From Aaosphaeria pasadenensis (taxonomy: Eukaryota; Ascomycota; Dothideomycetes; Pleosporales), in assembly GCA_022813625.1 (NCBI GenBank), contig JAKLMB010000018.1, positions 186,001-250,000 on the forward strand: 64,000 bases of DNA, read 5' to 3'. The first letter of the stretch is position 1; each line of letters begins with the position of its first letter. This document shows positions 1 to 11,718 of this stretch, one piece after another. The translations under genes and the position numbers were made by a program. The notes beneath the pieces are model-generated. The model had not been told where the DNA came from, did not search any database, and saw nothing but the letters and a program-made list of their open reading frames with translations.

Positions 1-740
1 CGGTATTCTTTGTCCGTCTTCAGACACCAGCCCTGGTGGGCTATACTCACTGTGAGTAGAAGACCTCGAGGCTCAGCTGTCGCTACAAATACCTCTGAAC
101 TTACCGTTATAGACAAAGGAGTTCTGCCACTCAGATTCGCCTTATCACGGTTGCCAATTTTTGGCCCGACAAAGAAACGTGCCATTCCACCAATCTTAGA
201 CACACCACGTTCTGTTTGAGATTGGCACATATCTGCCCCAAACGTCCCGTACAATTGCTTCCGAAATCCAAGGTTGATCCGGTGAAGTGCAAGTAGAGTA
301 TGTACCAAGATTCCGTTACCGCATCTCTTAGTGTTTTGCTGTGCATGTCCCTTTGCAGGAAGCAAACTGGGGGTGTATGCAGCGATGCGCGGTTTGAGCA
401 ACAACACTGACATACAGAATCAGGCCTGTTAACTGGATTGAACATCGCTTATTCTGAACTCATTCCTTATTGCATTTTCTGCTCTTGTTAGAGAATTGGA
501 CTATCATTCGACCTCCTACTTGTGGTGTTGCGCTGTGCAAATCGGCTCGCCACCCTTCACAACGCCGTTCACAAAGCACTTTCAACACTTCAACCAGCTT
601 CCTTAACAACGTCAAGACTGTACATTGAGGCCGTACAGACGTGTTTCGGAGTAGATCAAGCTATTGGTATATATCTTGTGTTGACAAAGTCCCCTTGGTT
701 CCTTCCATTTTTCACCGAGCCTTGGATTTGGTACCCAGCC
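1..740. other. Non-coding, upstream of the HMG-box gene
   Basis: No convincing gene. It should hold the promoter and 5' leader of the HMG-box gene and perhaps the end of a gene outside the window. Short open frames on both strands resemble nothing I recognise. Confidence 0.5.
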
Positions 741-2384
741 ATGGCGACCAAGTCTGTCCTTCAACAACACCCCCCGACCCCACCAAGCGTCAGCGCAGAC
801 TTACACTCCGGCATGCAGCAAATTGCGCAGTTTAACGAAGACCGAAAGTTTTCTATTGAGGACTCACAATCGTGTGCCTCCGGGTACGACTCCCCAGCTC
901 CAGTGGCACAAGACGGAATGGCCACAGTACAGTTCCACCCCTCTCACCTGGTATCGCAAGGCGCTACAGGAATTGGGCTGGATCTACAATATGTAAGGAC
1001 ACTGTGAAACTGAAGGAGATTGTAACATACTGATTGTAGACAGGATACTTATCACCACAGCTCTAGCTTTTATTCCGACGGTCATTATAACGGCCTTCCT
1101 GTAAGTGACCAGTATAGTCATGTTGATATTGGACTTTGCTAACTAGAATAGAACCATCCCGTATTTTCAGGCTCACCCCCTACACCTCTTTCCACGAATG
1201 AGAACGACGACCTACACCGACAAACGCGAAGCGGCGAATCTGTACGTTCATCACGTTCGCCAAAACGACAGCCACCCGCGAGGATAAGATCAACTCCTAA
1301 GTCTAGGAAGAAGTCCGGCAAGGATTTTAACCGGAAGACGCCCAAATTGACGGCACCCTTGAGCGTGTTGACAAAGAACATGGCCTCGATACCAGTACGA
1401 GACATGGAAGCTCATGTTAAGCGATCAATAGAAGTGAGACGAAAGGAGGTGGAAAAGAAAAATGGGTACATCACCAGACCCATGAATTCCTTCATGTTAT
1501 ATCGTTCCGCGTATGCAGAGAGGACTAAACAGTGGTGCCTACAGAATAACCACCAGGTGGTGTCCTCCGTCTCTGGAGAGAGCTGGCCCTTGGAACCGCC
1601 CGAAGTCCGCGATATGTACACAGAGTACGCGAAGATTGAAAGACTCAACCATCAGAATGCCCACCCAGACTATAAGTTTTCTCCAAGTAAATCGATCTCG
1701 GCAGCCAAAAAGCGGAAGGCCGAGTTTTCCGACGACGACGAGCCCAGTGATTTGGACGACGCCGATTGGGCCCCCGGCCGGTCAAGACCGAGATCTGCTC
1801 GCAGGCTCGACCGAACCGTAGGATACCCTGTAAACAACATGAGAGCAAATTACTACGACCGCTCTTACATGTCGAATGGGAGCGGTATGAGCAGACCGTC
1901 TTGGGATGTGTCGTCCGACAGTAGGCACATGAGCATGCCCTTGCACAACGAAATCTACAGTCAATATTTCCCACCCAACATACACCCAACTATGAGCATG
2001 GGCCATATGGATGACCTGCGCATGCGAAAGATTGATACACCTACTACAGCCATGCAATTCTCTTCGGGGCATGCTTTGCTCGGGTTGCCAGGAGGCAATG
2101 CAGCCGATATGATGCAATCGCTACATTCGCATACTGGGACACCATTGACCGACGAGGGACAGGTGGACCCAATGCTCTTAGCCTATGACGGAGGACACCC
2201 GGCTTTGGAGCCTGCGATGACACATCATGGCCAAATCTTGGAGCTGGAGCAGGATGGTGTTCACGGTTTCCTAGGAGCGGGAGCGCCGCAAGCGGATTAT
2301 CACCCCGAGCAGTGGCAAGCAGATTCTAACTTGGCAGCCATAGAACAGGGTTGTGAATTCGAAAAGTGGATGGAAGCTTCATGA
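741..2384 (+). CDS. HMG-box transcription factor, Ste11/FMF-1 type
   Basis: Predicted nuclear DNA-binding regulator of 513 residues. Exons are 741-992, 1044-1100 and 1152-2384; the introns are 51 nt each and the frame is kept through both. The HMG box covers about residues 208-280. It opens with the RPMNSFMLYR core typical of MATA-HMG boxes and contains a WCLQNNHQVVS stretch that I associate with fungal Ste11-like proteins (Neurospora FMF-1, Podospora HMG5), which control mating and fertility. A basic stretch and an acidic DDDEPSDLDD patch follow the box. The C-terminal half is rich in Met, His and Gly and looks disordered. I chose the ATG at 741 because it starts the conserved-looking Pro-rich leader; the frame stays open upstream to 522. 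The assignment to the HMG family is firm; the FMF-1/Ste11 orthology is from memory of the family and less certain. Confidence 0.85.
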
Positions 2385-3269
2385 TGGGCATATCAGTGAG
2401 CTCTGTACATCAGTGCGATTCCTCCAGAAGAGGAGGAAAGTACATAACCCGAACCTGCTGGTCAGATTCATCGTCAAGCAAGGATCTTGCGTTGTAGCAT
2501 ACTGAAGCTATGGCATTCGCTTGTCCTAGAATAACGAAGTTGTATTTTTAAGGAGTTTGGAAGGAGTACGGAAGGATTACGGAAGGAGTTCATCAGGGTA
2601 TACCCATCGTCCTGTCACAATTGGATGACAGTCTGACAAGCATTTTTTGTGGTTGCCTTTGAGTTACCTAGATGTCAGTAATATAGTTTTTTTCCATCAT
2701 GACACTGTTCTCTCATAAGTGAAAGTCTTAAGTGTGCAAAGTTAAAGTCGTCAGCTAATTGATGTTTTACTCAAATCGAATATCCATTCTCTCTGAGGAG
2801 CATTGGTCACTCAGTAGTTGGCTGATTGTGAACCTCCATTCTGCACGTTTCCCAATGGTCACAAGCTCTTGTTGTCTGCTTCGTGAAGTGGTCTCGAGCA
2901 TGGTGAAACCGCTATCGAAGCCTTACGAGCAAGGATAGGCGTCGATAGTCCCTCCGCGGTGGCTTGGTGAAGGGGCGTGTAGTTGTTGTTGTTGCTGCTT
3001 GCTAGGTTGGGTTGATGATGATGGGACGTTGGAAGAAGAAAGAACAATTAGACAGAGCACAGCACGCACAGGCCACGAACAGCGTTAGCGCAACGCCTGC
3101 AGGTACCGACGCGACTGATGATCCCGCGTTCGCCCCAAATCTGACAAGCCAGCAGAGGTATCATTCCTTTGTCTCCTCGAAAAACACGGCCTGCCACTGC
3201 GCCTGTCTTTCTTTCACTTAACCTTCTTCTAAGAATATTCTAGGGCGCACTGGCCGCTCGACGATCAGA
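2385..3269. other. Intergenic, HMG-box gene to psf1
   Basis: Contains the 11-bp repeat and, on the minus strand at about 2859-3001, a short frame with two ankyrin-like T/R-P-L-H-x-A motifs (see findings). The remainder should be the HMG 3' UTR and the psf1 promoter. No complete gene seen. Confidence 0.5.
2559..2591 (+). repeat. 11-bp tandem repeat, three units
   Basis: Three consecutive copies of GGAAGGAGTAC with one or two changes each (2559-2569, 2570-2580, 2581-2591). It lies about 175 nt after the HMG-gene stop codon, probably in its 3' UTR. Confidence 0.8.
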
Positions 3270-4031
3270 ATGTATGGAGAAATTGGCAACAAGCTGGTAC
3301 ACTACCCCGCTATTGCTGCACATCTCAAGTGGCCTGGCTAACATCGTGAGAAGGTCCAAGATGCAAAGCGGACGCAGTCCCTCGCCCACCTACCCCGTTA
3401 CAGAACTGAGATGGTCAGAGCGGTCACTCGAGAGGTTCGTGACCTAGACAAAGACGTAGGGACGATCCTAGAACCATTCGCTGGGTCCTTCAACCCCTCC
3501 ACTGAGCCCGCAACTGCCTGTGCTCTCCTAGTCAACCACCTTTGCATGCGGAGAAACAAACGATGCTTACTGGCGTATCACCGGGTTCGATCAGACAAGC
3601 TTGAGGAGATGTGCTGGGGTGGTGTCGATGTCCTTGAAAGACAACAGCAGCAGCAGACCAGTAAACCAGGTGGCGAAGGGGCAACAACTTTAGGGTCTGA
3701 CGGCAACTCAAGCAGTCTTAGCCCCGAGGAGGAGGAGTACGTTCGTCAATACAGCGATCTGCTTGCTGCATACAAGGGTCAATGGACGGATATCGACTTG
3801 ACGGGCAGTCTCGAACCTCCCAAGGACTTGTTCATTGACGTACGAGTACTCAAAGACGCGGGGGAGATCCAGACCGAATACGGGTGAGTAATGTCTCTAG
3901 AATCGACGATGATCACCGCGACTGACTCAAACTTAAGTTCTATTACCTTGACGAAGAACAGTCAATTCTATGTGCGTCAGGGTGATGTTGAAAGACTCAT
4001 CGCGCAGGGGTATCTTCAACGATTGGGTTAA
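3270..4031 (+). CDS. psf1: GINS complex subunit Psf1
   Basis: Psf1 is one of four subunits of the GINS complex, which with Cdc45 and Mcm2-7 forms the replicative helicase in the nucleus. The predicted protein has 216 residues, the normal size for fungal Psf1. Exons are 3270-3296, 3354-3883 and 3938-4031. The first exon has only nine codons and matches the usual MYG(D/E)-GNKL start, continued after the intron by VQ(E/D)AKR. The central region carries the family blocks ACALLVNHLCMRRNKRCLLA and TDIDLTGSLEPPKDLFIDVR, and the last exon encodes the conserved tail ending QGYLQRLG. A Gln run (QQQQQ, about residue 95) and a Ser/Gly linker separate the two blocks. Frame, splice sites and conservation all agree. 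Confidence 0.96.
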
Positions 4032-5506
4032 AAGAAGCGTTGAGCGTTGCAAAGCAGCAGACATGCAAGCACAACAACAAAAAAAGCATCCGCGGAAGCA
4101 GCCAAGAGCATCCCCGCGCCCCCCACGATGGGATGGTACGATTTCAACTTCGAGACGACTCTGTCGGAACGTTCGACAGAATCATCTTGACAATTAATTT
4201 CAAGTGATGCTGCAGGACGGTTGACCAACGGTCCACTCAGACTGAGTCCGGTGGGTCGGTATGCTTTGCGTGGGATAATATCGCTCGAAGCTTACAGGCA
4301 TCGTGATCACGGGGAACGACAAAATCGCACGTCGCCGCAGCCAACGATCAAAAGGTGTCATGTAGCCTGCACCGAATTGGGTTGTGCACACTAACCACAT
4401 GGGCCTGTACCTTGTGGCTTTGCTTCAAGCGAGCGTGGGCGCAGAACCTATCTACCTAGGTACTCAATGGGTGACACAACGCTTTGTTGTAACTAATGGT
4501 GTCGAATTCTAGATGATAATAACAATCGAAGGAATGAATGGGCACGATAACTACTCCGTACTCCGTACAGACAATTGATGATCTATCTACTCATACGAGT
4601 GCTTCGACGATACTGTCACATGGAATTTGTTCATGAATAGGCGACTGACATGGGCATGGGCTGCTTAGGTTAAGAAGAGCCAAGTCCCACTCCAGCTGAC
4701 TGTCGATGTGCGAACGCGTCTCACCTTGCCTGCCTTTACCCAATTCAGGTGTCTACATGTACACAGTGACTTTCTATCTCCTAGGACATGATTATTTTAC
4801 AGAGTGGGCCAGACGGACGCTGTCGCTAATGCAGCTCGTATGGAACCTCTGGGCCGTGCGGATGCATATCATGGCACGGCATACGAGTAATACCATTAAT
4901 GCATACCCACTTCGCTCCTCTCTCTCTGTTTGGTTGGACAGCGTGCAGTTCACAGTCGCCATCGATTGTTGGGAGTGATGCGATAGCTCGCCATACAACT
5001 GGTTCAATGGCCATCAACCAAAAGTCCACATCAATGTATCTACTTGATTGAACCCCGAATAGGAAATGCACGCAAATCAGTGTTATTGCTCCATGGGTTA
5101 TTATCATTGAATGTTGCAGAAGAGAAAACTTTTTTTCTCCGTATCTGTGGTTCTGCTCAACAACCAAAGATGACGTCGCCGGGTGCGGGCCGGACGATGG
5201 TCGGCCTCCCTTTTAAATACTGGCAGCAAACTCTTCCTAGTAGAACTGGACCTAGACCTCGACCTTGACCTCCTCACCACTACCGCAACCCCGTCGTAAT
5301 GCGGGCGCGCGCCGCCATTGCCATTTAACCTGATCCCTACGAATGCATCTAGTGCCCGTCCCCACGTCCAGCGCAATTGATCCCGGTTGATCGCTCGCCA
5401 TCCATTCAGTCCCGAAATTTCGCTCGCTCCACCCGACAGCTCAACCACAACATTGGTTTCCTGGGCTATCGAATTGCACCATTCATTCCTCTTCCCACTG
5501 GCCACC
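4032..5506. other. Intergenic, psf1 to the Vsb1-like gene
   Basis: 1.5 kb without a credible gene. It contains a doubled TACTCCGTA nonamer at 4552-4567. The last 200 nt are C-rich and lead into a GCCACCATG start context for the next gene. Confidence 0.5.
4552..4567. repeat. Doubled TACTCCGTA nonamer
   Basis: Two overlapping copies (4552-4560 and 4559-4567) of a nonamer that recurs only in intergenic DNA of this window. Other exact copies, on either strand, start at 15825, 16641, 17078, 17672, 17758, 45306, 54175 and 57036. Confidence 0.75.
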
Positions 5507-8500
5507 ATGTCAGCTCGTCTGTCCCTGGGTCGTCGGGGCGATTCCGACGACGGGCGGCAGCAGCAGCAGCTCCCTTTCGCAGGGGAGGACGACATCCAAG
5601 ACGACATCGCTGCATTGGAGCAATCTGCCTCTGGGTCAGCCACGCTCCCACGCTCGCGATCAACGAGAGCAGCATCTGTCACAGCAGGTTCCCTTTTATC
5701 TAGCTCCTTCTCCCAAAGGACTCCGGCACGGTCTTTCGCTCACCAAGCCTCTCACTCTGGCCCAGGTAGGATCGCTGGGATCGCGCCCGTCGTTATGGTT
5801 CGCTATGAGACTGATTAAATACACAGAAAACCCTCCCCAGTACTCCTCGCATGGCGTTCGTGAACGATCGAGCCAACTCGCCTCCTACGCATTGGACTCC
5901 GAGGTATACCAGGACCGAGACCGAGCGTTGAGTTTTGCGGATTCAGATTCATTCTCCGGCCGCCGGCGGAACTTCTACCCAGATGTAGAGTTCGGGTCTG
6001 GAAGGAGATATTCAGACTCGATCGATACGGACGTCGTTGATGAAGAAAGTGAACCAGAATCGTCATCCACAATCGTTGGCACGACACGAGGAGACTCATC
6101 CAGCCAAATGGCAAAGACCAAGGCGCAACAAAAGAGAGGGCCTGCGCCCGAGGTGGTTGTGGAGGACACAGAATCATACCTTCCATCAGAGCGCACGCCG
6201 CTACTTCCTAAAGCTCGTCTTTCGCGAACAGATTCCCAACCCAAACCGAAGGCCACGGGAGAGTTGCAGGCCGAACCACTCCGCCTCCGAAAAACGAGAT
6301 TTGGTTTTGGAGATACATGGCGGCATGGCAAGGAGCACATGTCCAAATTTCAACACACCATATCCAGCCCGAAAACATATACCAAGGAAGCCGCCATTGC
6401 AGGTGCCACAGCCAGTCTGCAGACGTTATCTGCAGTCTTCCTTGGCCTTCTTTTGAATATTCTAGACGCCCTCTCCTACGGATATATTCTTTTCCCACTC
6501 GGAGAATCCGTTTTCAGCAAGACAGGGCCAGATGGTATCTCTATCTTCTTCGTTAGCTGCATTGTCTCGCAACTATGCTACTCCTTCGGTCTATCCGTCT
6601 TCCGAGGTGGTGTTGGATCTGAGATGATTGAAGTTGTTCCATTCTTCCATAAAATGACCTATTCGATCATGGCCAAGATGGAGGGCGAGAGCGATGAGGC
6701 TATCATGGCCACCGTCATTGTAGCGTATTGTTTAAGCTCCATCGTAACTGGTCTCATCTTCCTGGCATTGGGCGGCTTCAAACTTGGAAACCTCGTCAGC
6801 TTCTTCCCACGGCACATCCTAATTGGGTGCATTGGGGGAGTGGGTTTCTTCTTGGTCGTCACGGGTATCGAGGTATCTGCACGTCTGGAAGGCAACCTCA
6901 ACTACGACTTTGAGACGTTGCAGAAGCTATTCTCACACGACACAGTGTATCTTTGGATGTTGCCTCTCGCTCTTGCCATTATTGTGCTCATTTTGAGGCG
7001 CTTGAACAAGAGCCCGTTCATTCTCCCAGCGTTCTTCATTGTTGTATTTGCGGCATTTTACACAATCGTCAAAGGCATACTCAAACTCGATTTGGATAAC
7101 GTCCGAAACTCGGGTTGGATATTCGAGAAGCCCGAGGCCGGCGTACCATTTTATCGTTTCTACTCTTATTTCAGTAAGTCGTCCTTGTAACCTTTATCGT
7201 GGAGCAGAGCTGATATTTGGCAGAATTCGGGCAAGTTGATGGCGCAGCTCTTGCCAGCACTATACCCACCATGTTTGCTTTATCTTTCTTCGGCATTATC
7301 CACGTGCCTATTAACGTTCCAGCGCTCGGAGCGGCGGTCAAAGAGGACGACGTTAATGTCAACCGCGAGCTCATTGCTCATGGCATCTCCAACACGCTTT
7401 CAGGCTGTGTTGGTAGCATTCAGGTATTGATGGTCAATTCATGAAACGATTCTTTGGCTAACCGTGGTTAGAATTACCTTGTCTACGCTAACAGCATCTT
7501 GTTCATAGCGAATGGTGGTGACAGCCGCTTTGCAGGCTTTCTACTTGCCATGGCGACAACTGCCGTCTGGGTGGCCGGCCCTGCCATGATCGGATTCATC
7601 CCCGTCTGTCTCGTTGGTGCACTGATCTTCCTTCTCGGAATCGAGCTTATGCAGGAGGCTGTCTGGGACACCTTTGGAAAATGCCACAAGCTTGAGTACC
7701 TCACGATCATTGCGATCGTCCTGATCATGGGTGTCTACGACTTTGTCGTCGGCATCTTCACCGGCATCGTAATGGCTTGCCTGAGCTATGTCGTTCAGAG
7801 CTCCCGGACACCAGCTGTTCGAGCCACATACAGTGGTGAGGTCGCCGAGTCCACAGTTCGTCGACCTCGTGCAGACCGTCGTTACCTCAGTCAGGTGCGC
7901 GGACAAATCCGGGTCATCAAACTCAGCGGGTTCCTTTTCTTCGGAACCATTGTGTCGGTGGAGGAGTACATGCGATCTCTAATCGAAGACGACAACTTCC
8001 GGAAGCAACCGATTGGATTCATTGTCGTCGACTTCTCGCACGTCACCGATGTCGACTTCTCCAGCTCCGAAGGCTTCGCACGAATCAATCGGATCCTCAA
8101 CCGCAAGGGCGTCAAGATGGTCCTCAGCAGCGTGTCATTCAGCAACAAAGTCGGCCAAGCTCTCCAGAACGTCGGCCTTCTCGACGTAGAAAAGTCAGAA
8201 GAAGACAGCCCGCCACCAAGGGTCTTCGAAGACCTCAACACAGCGTTGGAATCATGCGAAAACGAACTTTTAGAAGCCTTCTACCTACACTGCCGCCACA
8301 ATGGCTCGTTCAGCGCGTCCAGCATGAAGCGCAAGACCACACCCCCAATATCCATCAGTCACACTCCCGCTGCAACCACCGCAACCTCAACGCCCGCGGC
8401 CTCCCTCCAAGCCCAGCAATCCCAACAACAACCCACCCCTTCACTCTTCGACCCTCAATTCCACTCCCCACGCCGCGGAGCCCAATACCTCGCTGCAGCC

Positions 8501-9085
8501 GCAACCATGCGCGCCGAACAAGGCGGCAGCAGCCTCCCCAACCACACCCCCTCCGATCACCTCCCCTCCTCCACCTCCCCCAACCCGTCCCCACAACAGC
8601 AACAACACCACCCCCTCATCCCCAACAAATGGAAATCCCTCGCCCAACCCCTGAAAATCCTCCTCCAAACCTTCGAAGACGTCTCCACCCGCAACGAAGA
8701 CTTCTGGCACCGCCTGGCCCCCTACTTCACGCGGCAGGACCTCCCCGCAGGCACCGTCCTCTACTCCCGCGGCGACGAACCCAACGGCTTCTACATCCTC
8801 GAGCGAGGCCGCTTCCGCGCCGAGTACGCGCTCGACCAGGGGCGCTTCTACGAGGTCATTCTCCCCGGCACTACCTGCGGGGAGTTGCCGTTCTTCAGCG
8901 AGACCGATCGCACGGGTACGGTGGCGGCCGAGGAGGATAGCGTCGCGTGGTTGTTGACGAGGGAGAGGTTTAGGGAGTTGGAGGGGAAGGAGCGGGAGGT
9001 GGCGAGTGAGTTGTTGAAGGTGGGGTTGAAGTTGACCAAGGAGAGGATGGATGCGATTACTTCTTATGTTTTGGTCACTGCGTGA
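5507..9085 (+). CDS. SulP-family transporter with STAS and cyclic-nucleotide-binding domains (Vsb1/YGR125W-like)
   Basis: Large membrane protein of 1,139 residues, similar in layout to yeast YGR125W/Vsb1, a vacuolar protein linked to basic amino-acid storage. Exons are 5507-5765, 5827-7173, 7224-7423 and 7472-9085. Residues 1 to about 270 are hydrophilic and rich in Ser and acidic residues, with a TPLLPK stretch (about residue 217) that could serve as a dileucine-type vacuolar sorting signal. A SulP-type membrane domain with about ten or more hydrophobic segments follows (about 272-690). A STAS domain spans about 740-860 and a long Gln/Pro/Ser linker comes next. The C-terminal cNMP-binding fold (about 1010-1110) shows PNGFYILERGRF and GTTCGELPFF. 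The start sits in a strong GCCACCATG context. Substrate is inferred from the family only; the cNMP fold need not bind a cyclic nucleotide. Confidence 0.92.
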
Positions 9086-10155
9086 AAACTGGAAAAACGA
9101 TTGGGAGGTCAGCGTCTTTTGTGTCTTTTGAAACCTTGTTTTGCTGCTTGCGTCGTTCGGGCGCGAAAAGTAGGGGGGGTGCATGGGATGATTTGGTTGG
9201 ATGCATGAGTTGTATGGGAAAGGCTAGGACGGATGTTCGATTCAGAAAAAGAAGATATCAAAGCAAGCGTGTATGTGTGTTTAAGCATCTTTCTCTATCT
9301 CTCTCGCATTTACAGCAAAATGAAAGCGTTCACAGCCCCCATAATAAGAACCCGTTCACATCATATCAATGCGTTTTCGTCAAAATGAACATTTTCCAGA
9401 GCGCGTCGTAGCCACTTGCATGTATGTATGGCATTGCACTACAATAGCCACAATTCATTCTTCTTCTCATTATGGATTCGAGTATTAACATTGACGTATG
9501 TGACTGTCTCTCTCGCATTATCTACGTTCCGTCCACTCGATGACTGCCGACTAATTACTTATGATCCAGACCATAATGTCACCGCAATCTCTCCTCCTCT
9601 CGCTCGTGTTAACGCCCCGGGGATATCTGTGATGGAAAAGGAAAAAAGAAAGCCAGAGGGAAGAGAAGCGGGAAATGCACACAGTCTCTCTCTGATTAGA
9701 AAACATTCCGCCGAACGAGCGCTCATGTTCGAACCCCATGGGATTAGAACGATAGATGCTGGAAAACGATGAGTGAGATATGAACTGGAGGGGAGAAGAG
9801 AAAAAGGTGGATGAAAAGTCCAGTAGCAGTGATGGGTGGAGTGCAGTGACGAATGAAGGAAATCAAAAAAAAGAAAAAGAAAAAGAAACGAAAGGTAAGG
9901 GGTATCTCTTATGCAGACTCATAGACTCCAAAGATGGTGGCCGGCCGGCCAATGTACGGAAGGTGGTTGTGGAGGCTGGAGGGTATATACATCTGTCGAA
10001 CTGTTCCGGTGATGTCTCGTCAGCGGCGCTGCAACGCTTAAGGTGGGATTATTTGGTGGAATGCATGTGACATGGTAAAGGGATGGACGAAAGTCGATGC
10101 GTTGGGTTCGTATGGATCCAGCTCTAGGTAGTGGCGGTGATGGCCCAGAATGCTA
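9086..10155. other. Intergenic between convergent genes
   Basis: 3' flanks of the Vsb1-like gene (plus) and the UBTD-like gene (minus). An A-rich AAAAAGAAAAAGAAA tract lies near 9865-9892. No gene seen. Confidence 0.5.
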
Positions 10156-11353
10156 TCAGATCTGAGGTAGAACCAGAACTGTCAATCTGTCGCCTTCCCG
10201 GTAGAAATTGGAAAGAGGTTCATCGGCGTCATGTTCATGGCCCAAGTACGCCACCCTCAGGCGCTTGTTGGCGTACTGCATGTGATATTAGTATTCGAAG
10301 CTGGCGTCTCAGAGGTAACCGCATGGATGATGACTTACCCCTTCCATATGCTGCAAGTGGGAAATTATGTCGACCACTCTGGGATTCGGAAACGCTTTGA
10401 TGAGTATATCTTTGCTCGTATCACTCATACGGCAGAAGACTCTCATATTGGTTCCGGGCGTCGAAGTTTGGCTCTGCACTGGCGAAATAGGGGAGGACAG
10501 GTCTGGTGTGCCGCCCACTGCAGAACCTCCGTCATTCGTAGATCCAGTCCTCGCAGCGGTGCTCCTCTCCTTCATTTCCCGTGCCGCATCCTCGTCCGAT
10601 ACAATTCCTTCTGGTTCCAAGACGACCCATTTAGCTCTACTGACGCTGTATTCGACTCCCACATTGTCGTATATGCGCCGCCACAACTCGCCTGTTGGGC
10701 AGGTGCATTCGGCGGCATCGATCAGTGCTTGTGCATTCTTAATGTCCCCTTCTTGCGCAAACTTCACAGCTTGTTGATAGGTCTGCCATATGTGCCTGTT
10801 TCCCTCGGTTCGAGTGTCCCACCAGTCATCGCGTTCCCGAGCCAGTCGTTCGCGTGTCCAGGGCCCAGGGTTGTGCAAAGATGTAGCCTGCGTCGGGGCG
10901 GGGAGTTTTGCGCGAGCAGATCGCGGTATCGATTTGAGAGTCACATTAGGCGCAGCGACCGCGGCTCCAGAGGTAGCAGGCTGAGAAGATGCGGAGTCGG
11001 GGTTGGAGCCGGCCGTTATGTGTCGCGACGATGCATCTACTTGGTTGGCAAGCGTTGGATCATGTCTGTAAGGCGATTGCCCCGCTTGAGGGCGAGAAGC
11101 GCAGCAACCCTAAGTGATCGACTACGTCAGTAAGATTTCAAAAACGGGTACGAATACAAGTATGAGCAAGTATGAGCTTGCGCTTGGGTCAGGAACTGAG
11201 CTCGAGCGTGAATATGGGCACAAGCATGGAGAAGCTAGTGGCAGCAGCTCACGACAAGCCTCGGTAAGCTCTAGCATGTAGTATATCGTCATTGTCCAAA
11301 TAGACAGTAAAAGTCCAAGACAAGTGAGTCTCAGAGGCTGTACGACATACCAT
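10156..11353 (-). CDS. UBTD/DC-UbP-like ubiquitin-domain protein, predicted N-myristoylated
   Basis: Predicted 297-residue protein of the UBTD1/2 (DC-UbP) family. Coding exons in transcript order are 11353-11351, 11109-10339 and 10275-10156. The first coding exon is just the ATG: the sequence reads ATG|GTATGT, and a CACTTAG acceptor 241 nt later opens the frame at GGT TGC TGC. This creates the N-terminus MGCCASR, a classical N-myristoylation signal with adjacent cysteines for palmitoylation, so membrane attachment is likely. The UBTD N-terminal domain (about 79-170) contains W-RERLARERDDWWDTR and an IWQTYQQA helix. After a Ser/Gly linker, a ubiquitin-like fold begins at about 215 with NMRVFCRMSD and ends GDRLTVLVLPQI. 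The domain call is solid; the ATG-only exon is inferred from splice signals and the MGCC product. Confidence 0.88.
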
Positions 11354-11540
11354 TGTTCAGAACGAATATCTGCTCAAGAGAAACAATGAGCGACCGACTT
11401 CTGGTGTTTGATCGTAGTAATGCGAAAAGATACAGCGAGCAAGCGAATGCAGCTATGCGATGGAATAGACAGAGCGGGATAGTGTATGTGACATTTGAGA
11501 GGATTCTTTACGAAGAGAGTGGGGAAGAGAGGAGAAGAGA

Positions 11541-11568
11541 GGTGTGTGTGTGTGATTGTGTGTGTGTG
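11541..11568 (+). repeat. TG-rich microsatellite
   Basis: Interrupted TG dinucleotide run in the region 5' to the UBTD-like gene. Confidence 0.8.
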
Positions 11569-11683
11569 AGAGTGGAGAGAGAAGAGGGTTTAAAGCAGGT
11601 GCGCAGGAAAGAAGAAGTTGTGAAATCTAGAAGGGAAGTCTAGACGTCGAGACTGGCATTGGCATTGGCGATCGCGCGCTGGC

Positions 11684-11718
11684 GGCGACTGGCGACTGGC
11701 GACTGGCGACTGGCGATT
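11684..11718 (+). repeat. 7-bp GGCGACT tandem repeat
   Basis: Four exact GGCGACT units starting at 11684, 11691, 11698 and 11705, then one GGCGATT at 11712. It lies upstream of the UBTD-like gene. Confidence 0.9.

Noticed and set aside
8254..8940. 228-codon plus-strand frame inside the Vsb1-like gene
   Set aside because: Pro/Arg/Leu-rich shadow of the linker and cNMP-like domain in another frame.
9720..9745. TTCGAAC resembling a tRNA T-loop
   Set aside because: The flanking 5-nt segments do not pair and no A-box or acceptor stem is found.
10231..11133. 300-codon plus-strand frame opposite the UBTD-like gene
   Set aside because: No domain, unusual composition, and fully overlaps conserved coding sequence on the minus strand.
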